In this document: positions 1 through 7,198 of the stretch, piece after piece
Layout of the letters: every line of letters starts with the position of its first letter
How positions within the stretch are numbered: position 1 is the stretch's first letter
Origin: a bacterium
GTDB taxonomy: Bacteria > JAMCPX01
Assembly: GCA_021792615.1 (NCBI GenBank)
Contig: JAJYUJ010000007.1
Span: 1-64,000, forward strand
Length of the DNA stretch: 64,000 nucleotides
Direction of reading: 5' to 3'
Position numbers and translations under genes: made by a program
The notes under the pieces: generated by a model
The model's database searches: none
The model's input: the letters and a program-made list of their open reading frames with translations, nothing else
What the model was told of the DNA's origin: nothing

Positions 1-56
1 TCTTACTCGATGCATTAGACATCTCCAATGAGATGTACACACGCTGGGGAAATTAA
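1..56 (+). CDS. C-terminal tail of a truncated gene (partial)
   Basis: Reading from base 3, an open frame gives a plausible helical protein end (LLDALDISNEMYTRWGN) and stops at TAA 54-56. The start lies outside the window. The run of 17 sense codons is too short to assign. The pattern faintly resembles the C-terminal helix of ZapA-like cell-division proteins, but that is a guess. It could also be chance. Confidence 0.28.
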   Translation, partial: LLDALDISNEMYTRWGN

Positions 57-179
57 CTGCCGGGCGTGCACATAAAGTTGGCCGTTCTGTAGAGTACATT
101 TTTTCTCAAGCTCCGCAAAACGCTTTTACAGTCATTATTTTATCATTCTCATCCCGCCTTCGGCGGGATAAACTCCGGC

Positions 180-459
180 GGAAATCCAGTTCTTTTCCCC
201 TCTAAGAAGAGGGGCCGGGGGGGTCTCAAGTTTTTGCACTCCAGCGTTATCCTCCTTAAGGTAAGGGCGGGGTATCCATCCGGGGGATGGGTCGAAGGGA
301 GTTATGATTCTTCATTGCAGAAACAGAGCTTGGGTCAGGGCTTTGTAACCCTCTGCTTGTCATTCCCGTGAAAACGGGAATCCAGTTCATAAGAGCGCAC
401 TATTACCTTGCCTTCCACTGGTCCTTTTGCCTGTACAACGTACAGACACAACCCCGTTT
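180..459. repeat. Long direct repeat, copy 1
   Basis: This roughly 280-base block recurs at 1400-1682 in the same orientation with only scattered differences, and partly at 2324-2476. It contains two hairpins: a CCCCTCT/AGAGGGG stem near 198-215, and ATTCCCGT/ACGGGAAT with a GAAA loop at 362-381. It ends in a shared AACCCCGTTT block. The hairpin content and multiple copies suggest a non-autonomous mobile or REP-like element. No transposase lies within it. Confidence 0.8.
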
Positions 460-520
460 ACTTCCGTTCTGTTCCAATCCAGCTTTGTCAAATGCGTAGT
501 CCAGACCCCGGTTCTGTTCT

Positions 521-747
521 CTCGGGGTGGAGGGCACGGTGCTTCTTACCCCAAACAAGTTCGACCTGAACAACATCGGGCTTTACGACAGGTGCAAGCG
601 CCGTTAGCCCGGAAATCGTATTAAAACTTCGGTATTTCATTGTAGGGATGATTCGGTGAAGCGCCTTCTTGAGAGCAATCCGAAGGTTTTACGGAGTATT
701 TTACTTTTCTTCCAGAAGATTAAAAAGCAAGTCCTTCCTCTCGCTTA
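521..747 (+). pseudogene. Possible decayed coding remnant
   Basis: One frame reads protein-like (LLTPNKFDLNNIGLYDRC and on), is interrupted by a TAG after about 28 codons, and then continues open to a TAA at 745-747. No start codon with a ribosome-binding site is evident and I do not recognise the family. It sits between a repeat copy and the ORF6N gene. The alternative is non-coding DNA that is open by chance. Confidence 0.2.
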
Positions 748-852
748 AGAATCTCGCTATTTAAGCCAGACCCAGACTACCCTAAAATTCTCTTTACATT
801 ATACGATTTAATGACGTATGGATAATAACACAGTATCTCGATCGGAGGTATA

Positions 853-1359
853 ATGAAAACAAAGGCACTTGTTCCGGTTGAAACGATAGAGCAGAAGATT
901 CTGCTGATCAGGGGACAAAAGGTTATGCTTGATAGAGATTTGGCAGTCCTTTATGGAGTGGCTACCAGGGATTTAAACAAGGCCGTAAATAGGAATCTAA
1001 CAAGATTTCCAAATGACTTTATGGTTCAACTGACAAGAAATGAATTTGAAAACTTGAAGTTCCATTTTGGAACATCAAGTTGGGGTGGTACTCGTAAATT
1101 ACCAAAAGCTTTTACAGAACAGGGTGTAGCAATGCTTTCAAGCGTACTGAATAGCGAAAGAGCCGTACAGGTTAATATTGCAATTATGAGAGCATTTGTA
1201 AAATTGCGTGAAATAATAGTGTCCAATAAAGACCTTGCGAGAAAGTTAAACGAACTTGAGAAAAAGTATGACACTCAATTTAGAATCGTTTTTGATGCCA
1301 TTCGTGAGCTTATGAAACCATCAGAACCCAAACACCGCAAGATAGGATTCATCTGGTAA
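853..1359 (+). CDS. ORF6N domain-containing protein
   Basis: A 168-residue protein whose first ~100 residues match the ORF6N domain, a probable DNA-binding module of phage antirepressor-like proteins. Visible hallmarks are [19 protein letters not shown], the [13 protein letters not shown] segment and [12 protein letters not shown]. The C-terminal ~60 residues form a probable coiled coil ([16 protein letters not shown]) and end in the family's usual PKHRKIGF-type tail. A GGAGG-containing ribosome-binding site lies just before the ATG. It stands alone between two copies of the long direct repeat. Such genes are common, mobile and often found beside toxin-antitoxin loci. Its target is unknown. 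Confidence 0.85.
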   Translation: MKTKALVPVETIEQKILLIRGQKVMLDRDLAVLYGVATRDLNKAVNRNLTRFPNDFMVQLTRNEFENLKFHFGTSSWGGTRKLPKAFTEQGVAMLSSVLNSERAVQVNIAIMRAFVKLREIIVSNKDLARKLNELEKKYDTQFRIVFDAIRELMKPSEPKHRKIGFIW

Positions 1360-1399
1360 TAATAAAGTTCTTATTTTGCCATTCCACACTTGATGCGGG

Positions 1400-1682
1400 A
1401 GGAAATCCAGTTCTTTTCCCCTCTAAGAAGAGGGGCCGGGGGTGTGTCTCCAGTTCTTGCACTCCAGTGTTATCCTCCTTAAGGTAAGGGCGGGGGTACC
1501 CATCCGGGGGATGGGTCGAGAGAGCTATGATTCTTCATTGCAGAAACAGGGCTTGGGTCAGGGCTTTGTAACCCTCTGCTTGTCATTCCCGTGAAAACGG
1601 GAATCCAGTTCATAAGACCGTACTATCCCCTTGCCTTCCACTGGTTTTTTGCCTGTGCAACGTGCAGAGGTAACCCCGTTTC
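1400..1682. repeat. Long direct repeat, copy 2
   Basis: Near-identical to the copy at 180-459, including the CCCCTCT/AGAGGGG stem and the ATTCCCGT-GAAA-ACGGGAAT hairpin at 1585-1604. It occupies most of the 412-base gap between the ORF6N gene and hicB. Copies 1 and 2 flank the ORF6N gene in direct orientation, so recombination between them could delete or duplicate that gene. Confidence 0.8.
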
Positions 1683-1772
1683 ATTCCACCCCGGTTTCTT
1701 CTCATAATCAGCCTATATTGTTATGGTGAAAATGATTAAAATATGATAATAATTCTCCCAAAGGAGAAAGCA

Positions 1773-1997
1773 ATGTCCTATAAAGTAAGTATCGTAATTG
1801 AAACAGACGAATTCGGATACTATGCCTATTGTCCCGAACTTGAAGGTTGTCAGTCACAAGGCAATTCTTTAGAAGATGTTATGACCAATATCAAAGAGGC
1901 TATTGAATTATATCTGGAAACTCTTTCTGATGAGGAGAAAAAGACAGCCTTAAGTAAAGAGATCCTTACTACTGCCGTGGAGATTCAAGTTGCCTAA
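1773..1997 (+). CDS. hicB: HicB-type antitoxin
   Basis: A 74-residue HicB-family antitoxin. The N-terminal partly degraded RNase H-like fold is visible as DEFGYYAYCPELEGCQSQG followed by a helix (VMTNIKEAIELYLETL). It should bind and neutralise the HicA RNase encoded immediately downstream. The ATG at 1773 is chosen over one at 1743 because AAGGAG lies directly upstream of it and the protein then starts at the conserved MSYKVSIVIE. The protein ends soon after the HicB fold and has no ribbon-helix-helix or Xre DNA-binding domain, so autoregulation by HicB alone is not obvious. The order hicB-hicA is the reverse of that in E. coli. Confidence 0.87.
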   Translation: MSYKVSIVIETDEFGYYAYCPELEGCQSQGNSLEDVMTNIKEAIELYLETLSDEEKKTALSKEILTTAVEIQVA

Positions 1998-2193
1998 AAC
2001 GCCACGATTGACGGCGTCTGAAGCGGAGACAATGCTTTTGCAATCTGGTTTTAAAATGGTTCGGAGCAAGGGAAGCCACAGAATTTATATGAAAGGCAGC
2101 AAGAGAGTAGTTGTCCCCTTTCATAGCGGCAATGTATTGCATCCAAAAATAGTGAAGCAAGTTCTTAAATCTGTGGAAACTTCACAGCAATAA
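1990..2193 (+). CDS. hicA: HicA-type mRNA interferase toxin
   Basis: A 67-residue HicA toxin with a double-stranded RNA-binding-like fold. HicA proteins cleave mRNA using a conserved histidine, seen here as H30 in SKGSHRIY. The later strand VVVPFHSGNVLHPKIVKQVLK is also typical. Translation most likely starts at TTG 1990, which overlaps the end of hicB by 8 bases, so the two are probably translationally coupled with antitoxin first. The gene looks intact. It is followed by repeat copy 3. Confidence 0.87.
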   Translation: MPKTPRLTASEAETMLLQSGFKMVRSKGSHRIYMKGSKRVVVPFHSGNVLHPKIVKQVLKSVETSQQ

Positions 2194-2438
2194 AAGATCT
2201 GTACATCCGGGAAAAGCTAAAGGAGGAACTCACAACCCATCTGGGACCGAAACACCGTAATAGAGGAATCTTATGAAATGTTTTACTACCCCTTTATTGT
2301 TTTTCTTCTGCGGATAGGCTTCTGTGTTATCCACCTTAAGATAAGGGCGGGGTATCCATCCGGGGGATGGGTCGAAGGGGGTTATGTCACTTCATTACAG
2401 AAACAGAGCTTGGATCAGGATCGTTACGCTCATTACAT
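2194..2438. other. Gap after hicA with a short coding-like remnant and a repeat
   Basis: From about 2190 one frame reads AIKDLYIREKLKEELTT and ends in GPKHRNRGIL before a stop at 2273-2275. That ending resembles the PKHRKIGF tail of the ORF6N protein at 853, so it may be the end of a lost ORF6N-type gene. It is short and may be chance. The rest is repeat copy 3. Confidence 0.3.
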
Positions 2439-2476
2439 CTAGACCGTTTGTGCACTTTGCTGGCGTAACCCCGTTG
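2324..2476. repeat. Long direct repeat, copy 3 (shorter, diverged)
   Basis: Shares the GTTATCC-CCTTAAG, GGGCGGGGTATCCATCCGGG and CATTACAGAAACAGAGCTTGG blocks and the terminal AACCCCGTT with copies 1 and 2. It lacks the ATTCCCGT hairpin section and overlaps the 3' end of the minus-strand gene at 2439. With copies 1 and 2 it forms a repeat / ORF6N / repeat / hicBA / repeat layout. Confidence 0.65.
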
Positions 2477-3353
2477 CTTTTCTAAGTAAGTCAAAATAAG
2501 GCACACGAAGAAGACACCCTAATAATTCATGCTGAATTTCTGCAAGGATTTTGCTTAACAAGTCAAGCCCGAAGGAATGCGGAGGTGACACTTTGTATTC
2601 CATCATTGATGTTATAATATTCATGCCCTCATCTTTTGATTTCACAATCAAATCATACATATTAGAATAAAGAATTTCTTCAAATTCATATAATAATCTC
2701 ACATTTTTAGCACGCTCAATACGCAACATTAAAAATAAATAGGAGTTATTGAACATAAAATCGAAGTTGCTTTTGGCATTCGCTGAAAGGAGATGTTTCC
2801 AGATGTCGAATGCAATTCTTTTTTGTGTCAAAACAGAAAAGGCTGTTTTAGGAAATCCGCCTGATATATCTGTGAATTCCCTTATGTATTCATCAAAGAA
2901 CTCATAAACATGCGCCTGATTATTGAGATCTGTGGAAACACTGATATATTCATAGAATCTGTCTCGCATGAATTTGAGCGAGCTTGATTTTTCCATTTGT
3001 TTGAACATACCAATAAGGCCACTTAAGTTCCCACTATATTCGTTTCTGAGAACAGAATCACGGAGAATACTCAAAAAATATTCCAATCTTTGGTTTCGTG
3101 ACAAAGTATTTGACTCGTTAATCTTAGATGATTCCAATGCATTAACTCTTAATTCACATACGGATGAATAGGATTTAGCTTTTTCATAATGAGAAAGGTA
3201 ATGAGTTAGATTTCCCATCTCTTGATCGCGGATTACTTTAAAAACAGGTTCTTTGCAACAAGGGCAAACTATTTGGAATGATTTACAATCATTATAATCA
3301 ATAGATTCTGCCTTAATGTGTTCTCCTAACAAAATACTATACCCATATTTCAT
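2439..3353 (-). CDS. Hypothetical protein with CoiA-like N-terminal zinc motif
   Basis: A 304-residue protein of unknown function. The first ~70 residues contain a cysteine/histidine cluster (VCPCCKEPVF, then THYLSHYEK and a later Cys) that resembles the N-terminal zinc-binding part of CoiA-like competence proteins. No CoiA nuclease motif is apparent, and the remainder is mostly helical. A strong AGGAGG site precedes the ATG. The gene has lower GC content than the core genes to the right, in keeping with the accessory nature of the region. It could be a defence or DNA-handling protein, but nothing in the sequence proves that. Its end overlaps repeat copy 3. Confidence 0.6.
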   Translation of the reverse strand: MKYGYSILLGEHIKAESIDYNDCKSFQIVCPCCKEPVFKVIRDQEMGNLTHYLSHYEKAKSYSSVCELRVNALESSKINESNTLSRNQRLEYFLSILRDSVLRNEYSGNLSGLIGMFKQMEKSSSLKFMRDRFYEYISVSTDLNNQAHVYEFFDEYIREFTDISGGFPKTAFSVLTQKRIAFDIWKHLLSANAKSNFDFMFNNSYLFLMLRIERAKNVRLLYEFEEILYSNMYDLIVKSKDEGMNIITSMMEYKVSPPHSFGLDLLSKILAEIQHELLGCLLRVPYFDLLRKATGLRQQSAQTV

Positions 3354-3469
3354 GTTATTGCCTCCTACAAGTTCCCAGTATGCCCCATATTTTTAAATGA
3401 GGATTACGAGATTGATTCAGGTCAAAACTTTCTTTTTGTAATTATTTAAAAGCTTATGCTCCTTTATCT

Positions 3470-5149
3470 TCAATAGAAATTGCCTCCACTCGGATATTGA
3501 GGACCTGTATATGGAAAATATTGAGGACCTTTTGCTATACCGACTATTTTAGTGATTGTATTATCATTGTAATTTGTTACCCAAACATTACCTAATTTAT
3601 CTATCGCTATACCTACAGTACCCTGTCCTACATAATATTCTCCAATTATTGCACCAGACGGATTTAACTCGGCTACAATGGAACTATACGTCGTTATCCA
3701 CACATTACCGAATGCATCTATTGCTATGCCATTGGTAGTATTAATGACGGCATACGTTCCGATGAGTACGCCGGATGAACTTAATTTAATAACTGCACCA
3801 CCCCCCCAATTTGTTACCCATATATTACCAGATTGATCTATTGCGATACCTGTGGGGTAACTATTGGGAATGCCACCTAAAGAATAAGTCCCTATTGTTA
3901 CTCCCGCCAAACTTAATTTGGATAAGGTATTATCGTACCAATTTGCTATCCACACATTATCAGAATTATCTATCGCTATACCACACGGCCAACCACCTAC
4001 AGTAAAAGTCCCTATAGTTATACCAGATCCGTTTAATTTCTGTACTGTATTAGCGCTACTATTTGCTATCCATATATTTCCTAATGAATCTATTGCTATG
4101 CCTCCAAACCCACTATTTACAGCATAAGTCCCAATGGTTACCCCAAATGAATTTAATTTAGAGACTACAGCCATTAAATTACTTCTTACCAGTAAATTAC
4201 CAGATTGATCTATTGCTATAGCTTCAGGAGACGTATCTACGGTAAATGTGCCGACTGTTATACCATTAGTATTGAGCTCCGTTACAGTATTGTCCCGCTG
4301 ATTTGTGACCCACACATTATCAGACACATCTATTGCTATACCACGAGGACTACGACCTACAGGATATGTTACTGTTGTTGCTGGCGTAGCACTCGCCTGA
4401 TTTGAATATCCACTTTCGCCATACTTATTAACAGCAGTAACAACATAGTAGTAGGTTGTACTGTCTGTTAATCCAGTATCGAAATATAAAGTACCCGGAG
4501 TGTTCGCAAACTTAGAATATGGTCCACCAAAAATATGACTATGATATATATTATAACTTGTCGCATCTGTAGATGCAGTCCATGTTAGATTCACTTGGTT
4601 ATTGCTCCCAATAGCTACAAGATTTGTAGGTGCTAAGGGAGGATTATTTGGTGAAGCATTTGCCTCATTTGAATATCCGCTTTCTCCGTTAGCATTAACA
4701 GCGGTTACCACAAAGTAATAAGTATCTCCATTGGTTAAACCTGTGATTATATTTGATACGCTGGCAGTAGAGTTTACCTTTGAATATGGTCCTCCAAATG
4801 TAGCTTCTTCATAAATGTTATAACTTGTTGCACCAGATGAAGCATCCCAGCTTAGAGATACTTGGTTGTTACCGGCAGTCGCCTGAAGATTCGTGGGTGC
4901 TAAAGGTATAGAATTTGATGAAACAACACAGCTTCCATTCTGGCATACCTGACCATTCTGGCATTGTGCATTAGAGGTACAGGAATTAGTACTCTGAGCA
5001 ACGCACTGTCCGCTCTGACATATATAGCCTATGGAACAATTGGAGCTTGTTGTGCAGGAAGCCCCATTATTGCTACTTTTACTTCCCTTTCCGCTGCATC
5101 CCGCGATTAAGACAAAAAAGACCAGAAAGAAGAATAGATTTGTTTTCAT
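3470..5149 (-). CDS. Secreted lipoprotein with two FN3 domains and a seven-bladed propeller
   Basis: A 559-residue predicted lipoprotein. A signal peptide ends in the lipobox LIAGC, giving a lipidated Cys18. Next come two Cys-rich repeats of about 23 residues (CTTSSNC..GYIC..GQC and CTSNAQC..GQVC..GSC), then two fibronectin type III domains (each with SLSWDAS- or NLTWTAS-like strands and ending SGYSNEA or SGYSNQA). Last are seven repeats of about 42 residues of the form GIAID..GNVWVTN...NTV.KL...G..IGTY, a Vgb/NHL-type beta-propeller. The role is probably surface binding or sensing of polymers rather than catalysis. Streptogramin lyase-like annotation is common for such repeats but no lyase residues can be claimed. 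A GGAGG site precedes the ATG. Confidence 0.85.
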   Translation of the reverse strand: MKTNLFFFLVFFVLIAGCSGKGSKSSNNGASCTTSSNCSIGYICQSGQCVAQSTNSCTSNAQCQNGQVCQNGSCVVSSNSIPLAPTNLQATAGNNQVSLSWDASSGATSYNIYEEATFGGPYSKVNSTASVSNIITGLTNGDTYYFVVTAVNANGESGYSNEANASPNNPPLAPTNLVAIGSNNQVNLTWTASTDATSYNIYHSHIFGGPYSKFANTPGTLYFDTGLTDSTTYYYVVTAVNKYGESGYSNQASATPATTVTYPVGRSPRGIAIDVSDNVWVTNQRDNTVTELNTNGITVGTFTVDTSPEAIAIDQSGNLLVRSNLMAVVSKLNSFGVTIGTYAVNSGFGGIAIDSLGNIWIANSSANTVQKLNGSGITIGTFTVGGWPCGIAIDNSDNVWIANWYDNTLSKLSLAGVTIGTYSLGGIPNSYPTGIAIDQSGNIWVTNWGGGAVIKLSSSGVLIGTYAVINTTNGIAIDAFGNVWITTYSSIVAELNPSGAIIGEYYVGQGTVGIAIDKLGNVWVTNYNDNTITKIVGIAKGPQYFPYTGPQYPSGGNFY

Positions 5150-5220
5150 GCACCCTCCTTCTTTGTCATACCATTACCATTTATATTTCCTATTTGCAAA
5201 GAAAACGATGATGTCGCGGT

Positions 5221-5308
5221 TGGTAATTATCCCGCCGTATACGCTACGTTCCTGCCGCTGCCGGAGAGACGGTGATAGGTTGCAGTGGCAAAGGGCAGTT
5301 CGCTTACC
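5221..5308 (-). repeat. Short dispersed repeat, copy A (encodes SGxGxNVxYxxG-stop)
   Basis: The minus strand reads ...LSGSGRNVAYTAG and then TAA (5227-5229). The same ~60-base core recurs at 6151-6230 and 7878-7945, each time ending in a reading frame with the pattern SG-x-G-x-NV-x-Y-x-x-G-stop. This copy sits directly downstream of the HEPN pseudogene. An ATG inside that gene's 3' end would open a 30-codon frame into the repeat. Confidence 0.65.
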
Positions 5309-5719
5309 TTATTTGCCATGTTGTATGTCAAGGTAGTCTTTTACAGTTTTGATAAAAGTTTCAGCAGATACTATAAATGGCTCTACATCCTCATATTCAA
5401 GCTCGACATATTCACGATAATCGCCTCTCTGCCGTAATTCAAAAGCTGTGTTTATGGTACGGCCGAGGCTCTCATCGAAAATACCCTCTTTTATAAAACG
5501 CCTATTGAAATAGCTTAACACTCCGCTATGTTTGGACGAGGAATAAGGCTCATAAACGAGTAAGACCAATACTGCATAGAACATCGCATAGTATGTCCTG
5601 TTCACTATGGAACGCGGGCTTTTTCTTCCGGAGAGCAGAAACTATGCTTCCTCAAGGCTTTCCTCTGCCTGTTTTATTCTATACCGCGATAGCTGCTGCA
5701 GCTTCTCGTCTACAGTCAA
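5309..5719 (-). pseudogene. HEPN-domain toxin, broken by an in-frame TAG
   Basis: Partner of the MNT gene at 5716. Reading from TTG 5719, which overlaps the MNT stop, gives a classic HEPN N-terminus (LSRYRIKQAEESLEEA). Codon 26 is then TAG (plus-strand 5642-5644). The frame continues as FLLSGRKSPRS, NRTYYAMFYAVLVLL and GDYREY to the stop at 5309. HEPN proteins of this group are usually ~130 residues, and the full frame of 137 codons including stops fits. Only a 98-residue fragment from GTG 5605 remains open downstream of the TAG, and it lacks helix 1 and a ribosome-binding site. The likely lesion is AAG to TAG. Intact relatives act as RNase toxins silenced by MNT antitoxins. Confidence 0.8.
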
Positions 5720-6048
5720 ATTCTAATACCTTCTTTTTCTATTGCTTTATATATCGGAGATTCAGAAAGGGGTCCTTCTTCAAGTTCTTTTCTGCCAAAT
5801 ATTACTGTCGATATAAAACAATCGTATGCAAGGTTTATTACAAATACCATATTATCAATTTCGGATACCGTTTCCCGATTATACTCTTCAATCTCGATCA
5901 TAATGTCTATATCAGAGTCCTGTGCGGCATTACCTCTTGCCCTCGAACCAAATATGAGAAAGTCGATAAGATGAAATTTACCCTGTAAAGCTTCTTTTAG
6001 TTTTAGTACCGCTGATTTTTCGTTTTCTTTCAGTTCGGGTTCTTTCAT
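5716..6048 (-). CDS. MNT-type nucleotidyltransferase (antitoxin of a HEPN/MNT pair)
   Basis: A 110-residue minimal nucleotidyltransferase. The signature GSRARG (residues 34-39) followed by D46-x-D48 (DSDIDIMIE) provides the metal-binding aspartates of the polymerase-beta fold. In MntA-HepT systems such proteins AMPylate and silence the HEPN toxin. The ATG at 6048 gives the usual family length. The frame stays open upstream to TTG 6129, but that adds an unconserved N-terminus. Neither start has a strong Shine-Dalgarno sequence. The stop overlaps the likely HEPN start, as expected for a coupled pair. The antitoxin seems to have outlived its toxin. Confidence 0.82.
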   Translation of the reverse strand: MKEPELKENEKSAVLKLKEALQGKFHLIDFLIFGSRARGNAAQDSDIDIMIEIEEYNRETVSEIDNMVFVINLAYDCFISTVIFGRKELEEGPLSESPIYKAIEKEGIRI

Positions 6049-6150
6049 GTCTGAAAGTATATTGTATAAAGGCTGTTTTAGCAATCTTTTTATGGTATGA
6101 CTTGGGATAAGCACAAACTCATCCAGCAATGCTCGGGTATAAATTCTATT

Positions 6151-6230
6151 TCATCCCATCGTATACGTCACGTTTTTGCCGCTGCCGGAGACGGGCTCAT
6201 CGTCCCGGAAAGCAAAGAACAGATTCTTCG
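6151..6230 (-). repeat. Short dispersed repeat, copy B
   Basis: The minus strand reads ATKNLFFAFRDDEPVSGSG, then KNVTYTMG and TGA (6151-6153). The core matches copies at 5227 and 7878 at both DNA and protein level. It fills the gap between the MNT gene and the DUF5615 gene. The adjoining GTGGCGATCTGGTATCACTC block looks like another intergenic repeat, but no second copy is seen here. Confidence 0.65.
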
Positions 6231-6306
6231 TGGCGATCTGGTATCACTCAGAATGACACCGGGGGGAACAAATGGCGGTTCGTTAGAGGTGAAAGTTCTT
6301 TTGCTT

Positions 6307-6633
6307 TTATAAAAACTCGATATGATTTTCCATATCTTTGTCGGTCAAGATACTTGTAATCAATTCAACCCTGCTAATGCATTGTCCAATAGAAACATTC
6401 TTCGGATGACAGAATATTATTCCCCTGTGCGATATTTTTGAGCTGTTTGCCATCTTTACGAAATCAATATCGTGTGTCAGTATCACAGCTTTCGTTTCGA
6501 ATGCCTTCTTTAAATGGAATTCGTCAGACTTGCCGGAATAACCAAGTTCTAGGGCTGAGGCGATATCTACTCTGCGCCTTCTTAAGCCCTCAACTATAGA
6601 ACGCTCAATATTCTCGTCCGCATAAATCTTCAT
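6307..6633 (-). CDS. DUF5615 PIN-like toxin
   Basis: A 108-residue PIN-like protein of the DUF5615 family. It opens with the conserved KIYADENIERSIVEGLR strand-loop-helix carrying the acidic DEN motif, and continues with ILTHDIDFVKMA (second acidic site, HDxDF) and RGIIFCHP. These residues form the metal site of PIN-like RNases. Its ATG overlaps the stop of the upstream DUF433 gene (ATGA, 6630-6633), so it is second in a two-gene antitoxin-toxin operon. It appears intact, unlike two other toxin genes nearby. Confidence 0.85.
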   Translation of the reverse strand: MKIYADENIERSIVEGLRRRRVDIASALELGYSGKSDEFHLKKAFETKAVILTHDIDFVKMANSSKISHRGIIFCHPKNVSIGQCISRVELITSILTDKDMENHIEFL

Positions 6634-6941
6634 CCAATTTTTGCTTTTATCTTGGACGGGTAGTTTTTCTTGAGTTGATTGATCAATACCTGATCCAGAC
6701 GGTATTGCTTATCAAACATATCCTTGTGCTCATAATAGTAAGACAGTGCATCGTGAACTTGCTCCAGCCTGAGATGGGGGTACTCATCAATAATCATATC
6801 AACATTCTTGCCCATGAGTTCGTATTGGATCGCTATATCCATAACCTTTATGCGGGTCCCGCTGATAACATATTGATCGCCGGAAATTTTGGGTTCTGTA
6901 GATATATATGGGTGTCCTGTTTTTTTTACTGCAACAGACAT
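6630..6941 (-). CDS. DUF433 antitoxin-like protein
   Basis: A 103-residue DUF433 protein (VapB-like, winged-helix type). Family features are ISTEPKISGDQYVISGTRI and the later MIIDEYPHLRLEQVHDALSYYYEH. DUF433 genes are regularly paired with DUF5615 toxins, as here. A strong AAGGAGG site sits just before the ATG. It probably binds DNA, represses its own promoter and neutralises the downstream PIN-like protein, which is inferred from the family. Confidence 0.85.
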   Translation of the reverse strand: MSVAVKKTGHPYISTEPKISGDQYVISGTRIKVMDIAIQYELMGKNVDMIIDEYPHLRLEQVHDALSYYYEHKDMFDKQYRLDQVLINQLKKNYPSKIKAKIG

Positions 6942-7031
6942 GGTTGATCCTCCTTTTTTAAATTTATATTATTTTTCCCGTAAAATCAATCGTTGTCTGG
7001 TAAGAAGCAAAAAGACGGTTCATGAACCCCA

Positions 7032-7053
7032 TTAGAGATAACACAATCTCTAA
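7032..7053. promoter_or_regulatory. Inverted repeat upstream of the DUF433/DUF5615 operon
   Basis: A perfect inverted repeat, TTAGAGAT - six bases - ATCTCTAA, about 90 bases upstream of the DUF433 start. TTCTCTAACGG at 7074-7084 repeats its right half. It may be an operator bound by the antitoxin, or a weak terminator for the RelE-like gene ending at 7199. The 6942-7198 stretch contains nothing else that I can support. Confidence 0.3.
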
Positions 7054-7198
7054 CGGTTTATGCTCATACAGACTTCTCTAACGGGGTCAACCGCCGCTGC
7101 AAATGAAAGAATTTCCGGTAGGGGCGTTAAATTTGACGCCTTTACTGTATTGCTTTTAATAATATCAATGATTTTGTACGATTAGATAAATCAAATCA

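Larger units (their letters stand above)
57..852. other. Non-coding stretch with repeats upstream of the ORF6N gene
   Basis: About 800 bases without a convincing intact gene. It contains a GC-rich hairpin at 152-168 (TCCCGCC/GGCGGGA around TTC), the long direct-repeat copy at 180-459, and a region at 521-747 that reads as a broken protein-like frame. The hairpin at 152-168 could act as a terminator for the truncated gene at the window start, but it lacks a T tract. The last 60 bases lead into a good ribosome-binding site for the gene at 853. Confidence 0.55.

Noticed and set aside
427-624. Open frame of 65 codons in the first repeat
   Set aside because: It starts inside a repeat copy, has no ribosome-binding site and no recognisable family. 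The adjacent frame looks more protein-like.
3550-4400. Regularly spaced DNA repeats that could look like a CRISPR array
   Set aside because: The ~126-base period is the beta-propeller blade of the lipoprotein. Repeats vary and encode GIAID..GN.W in frame.
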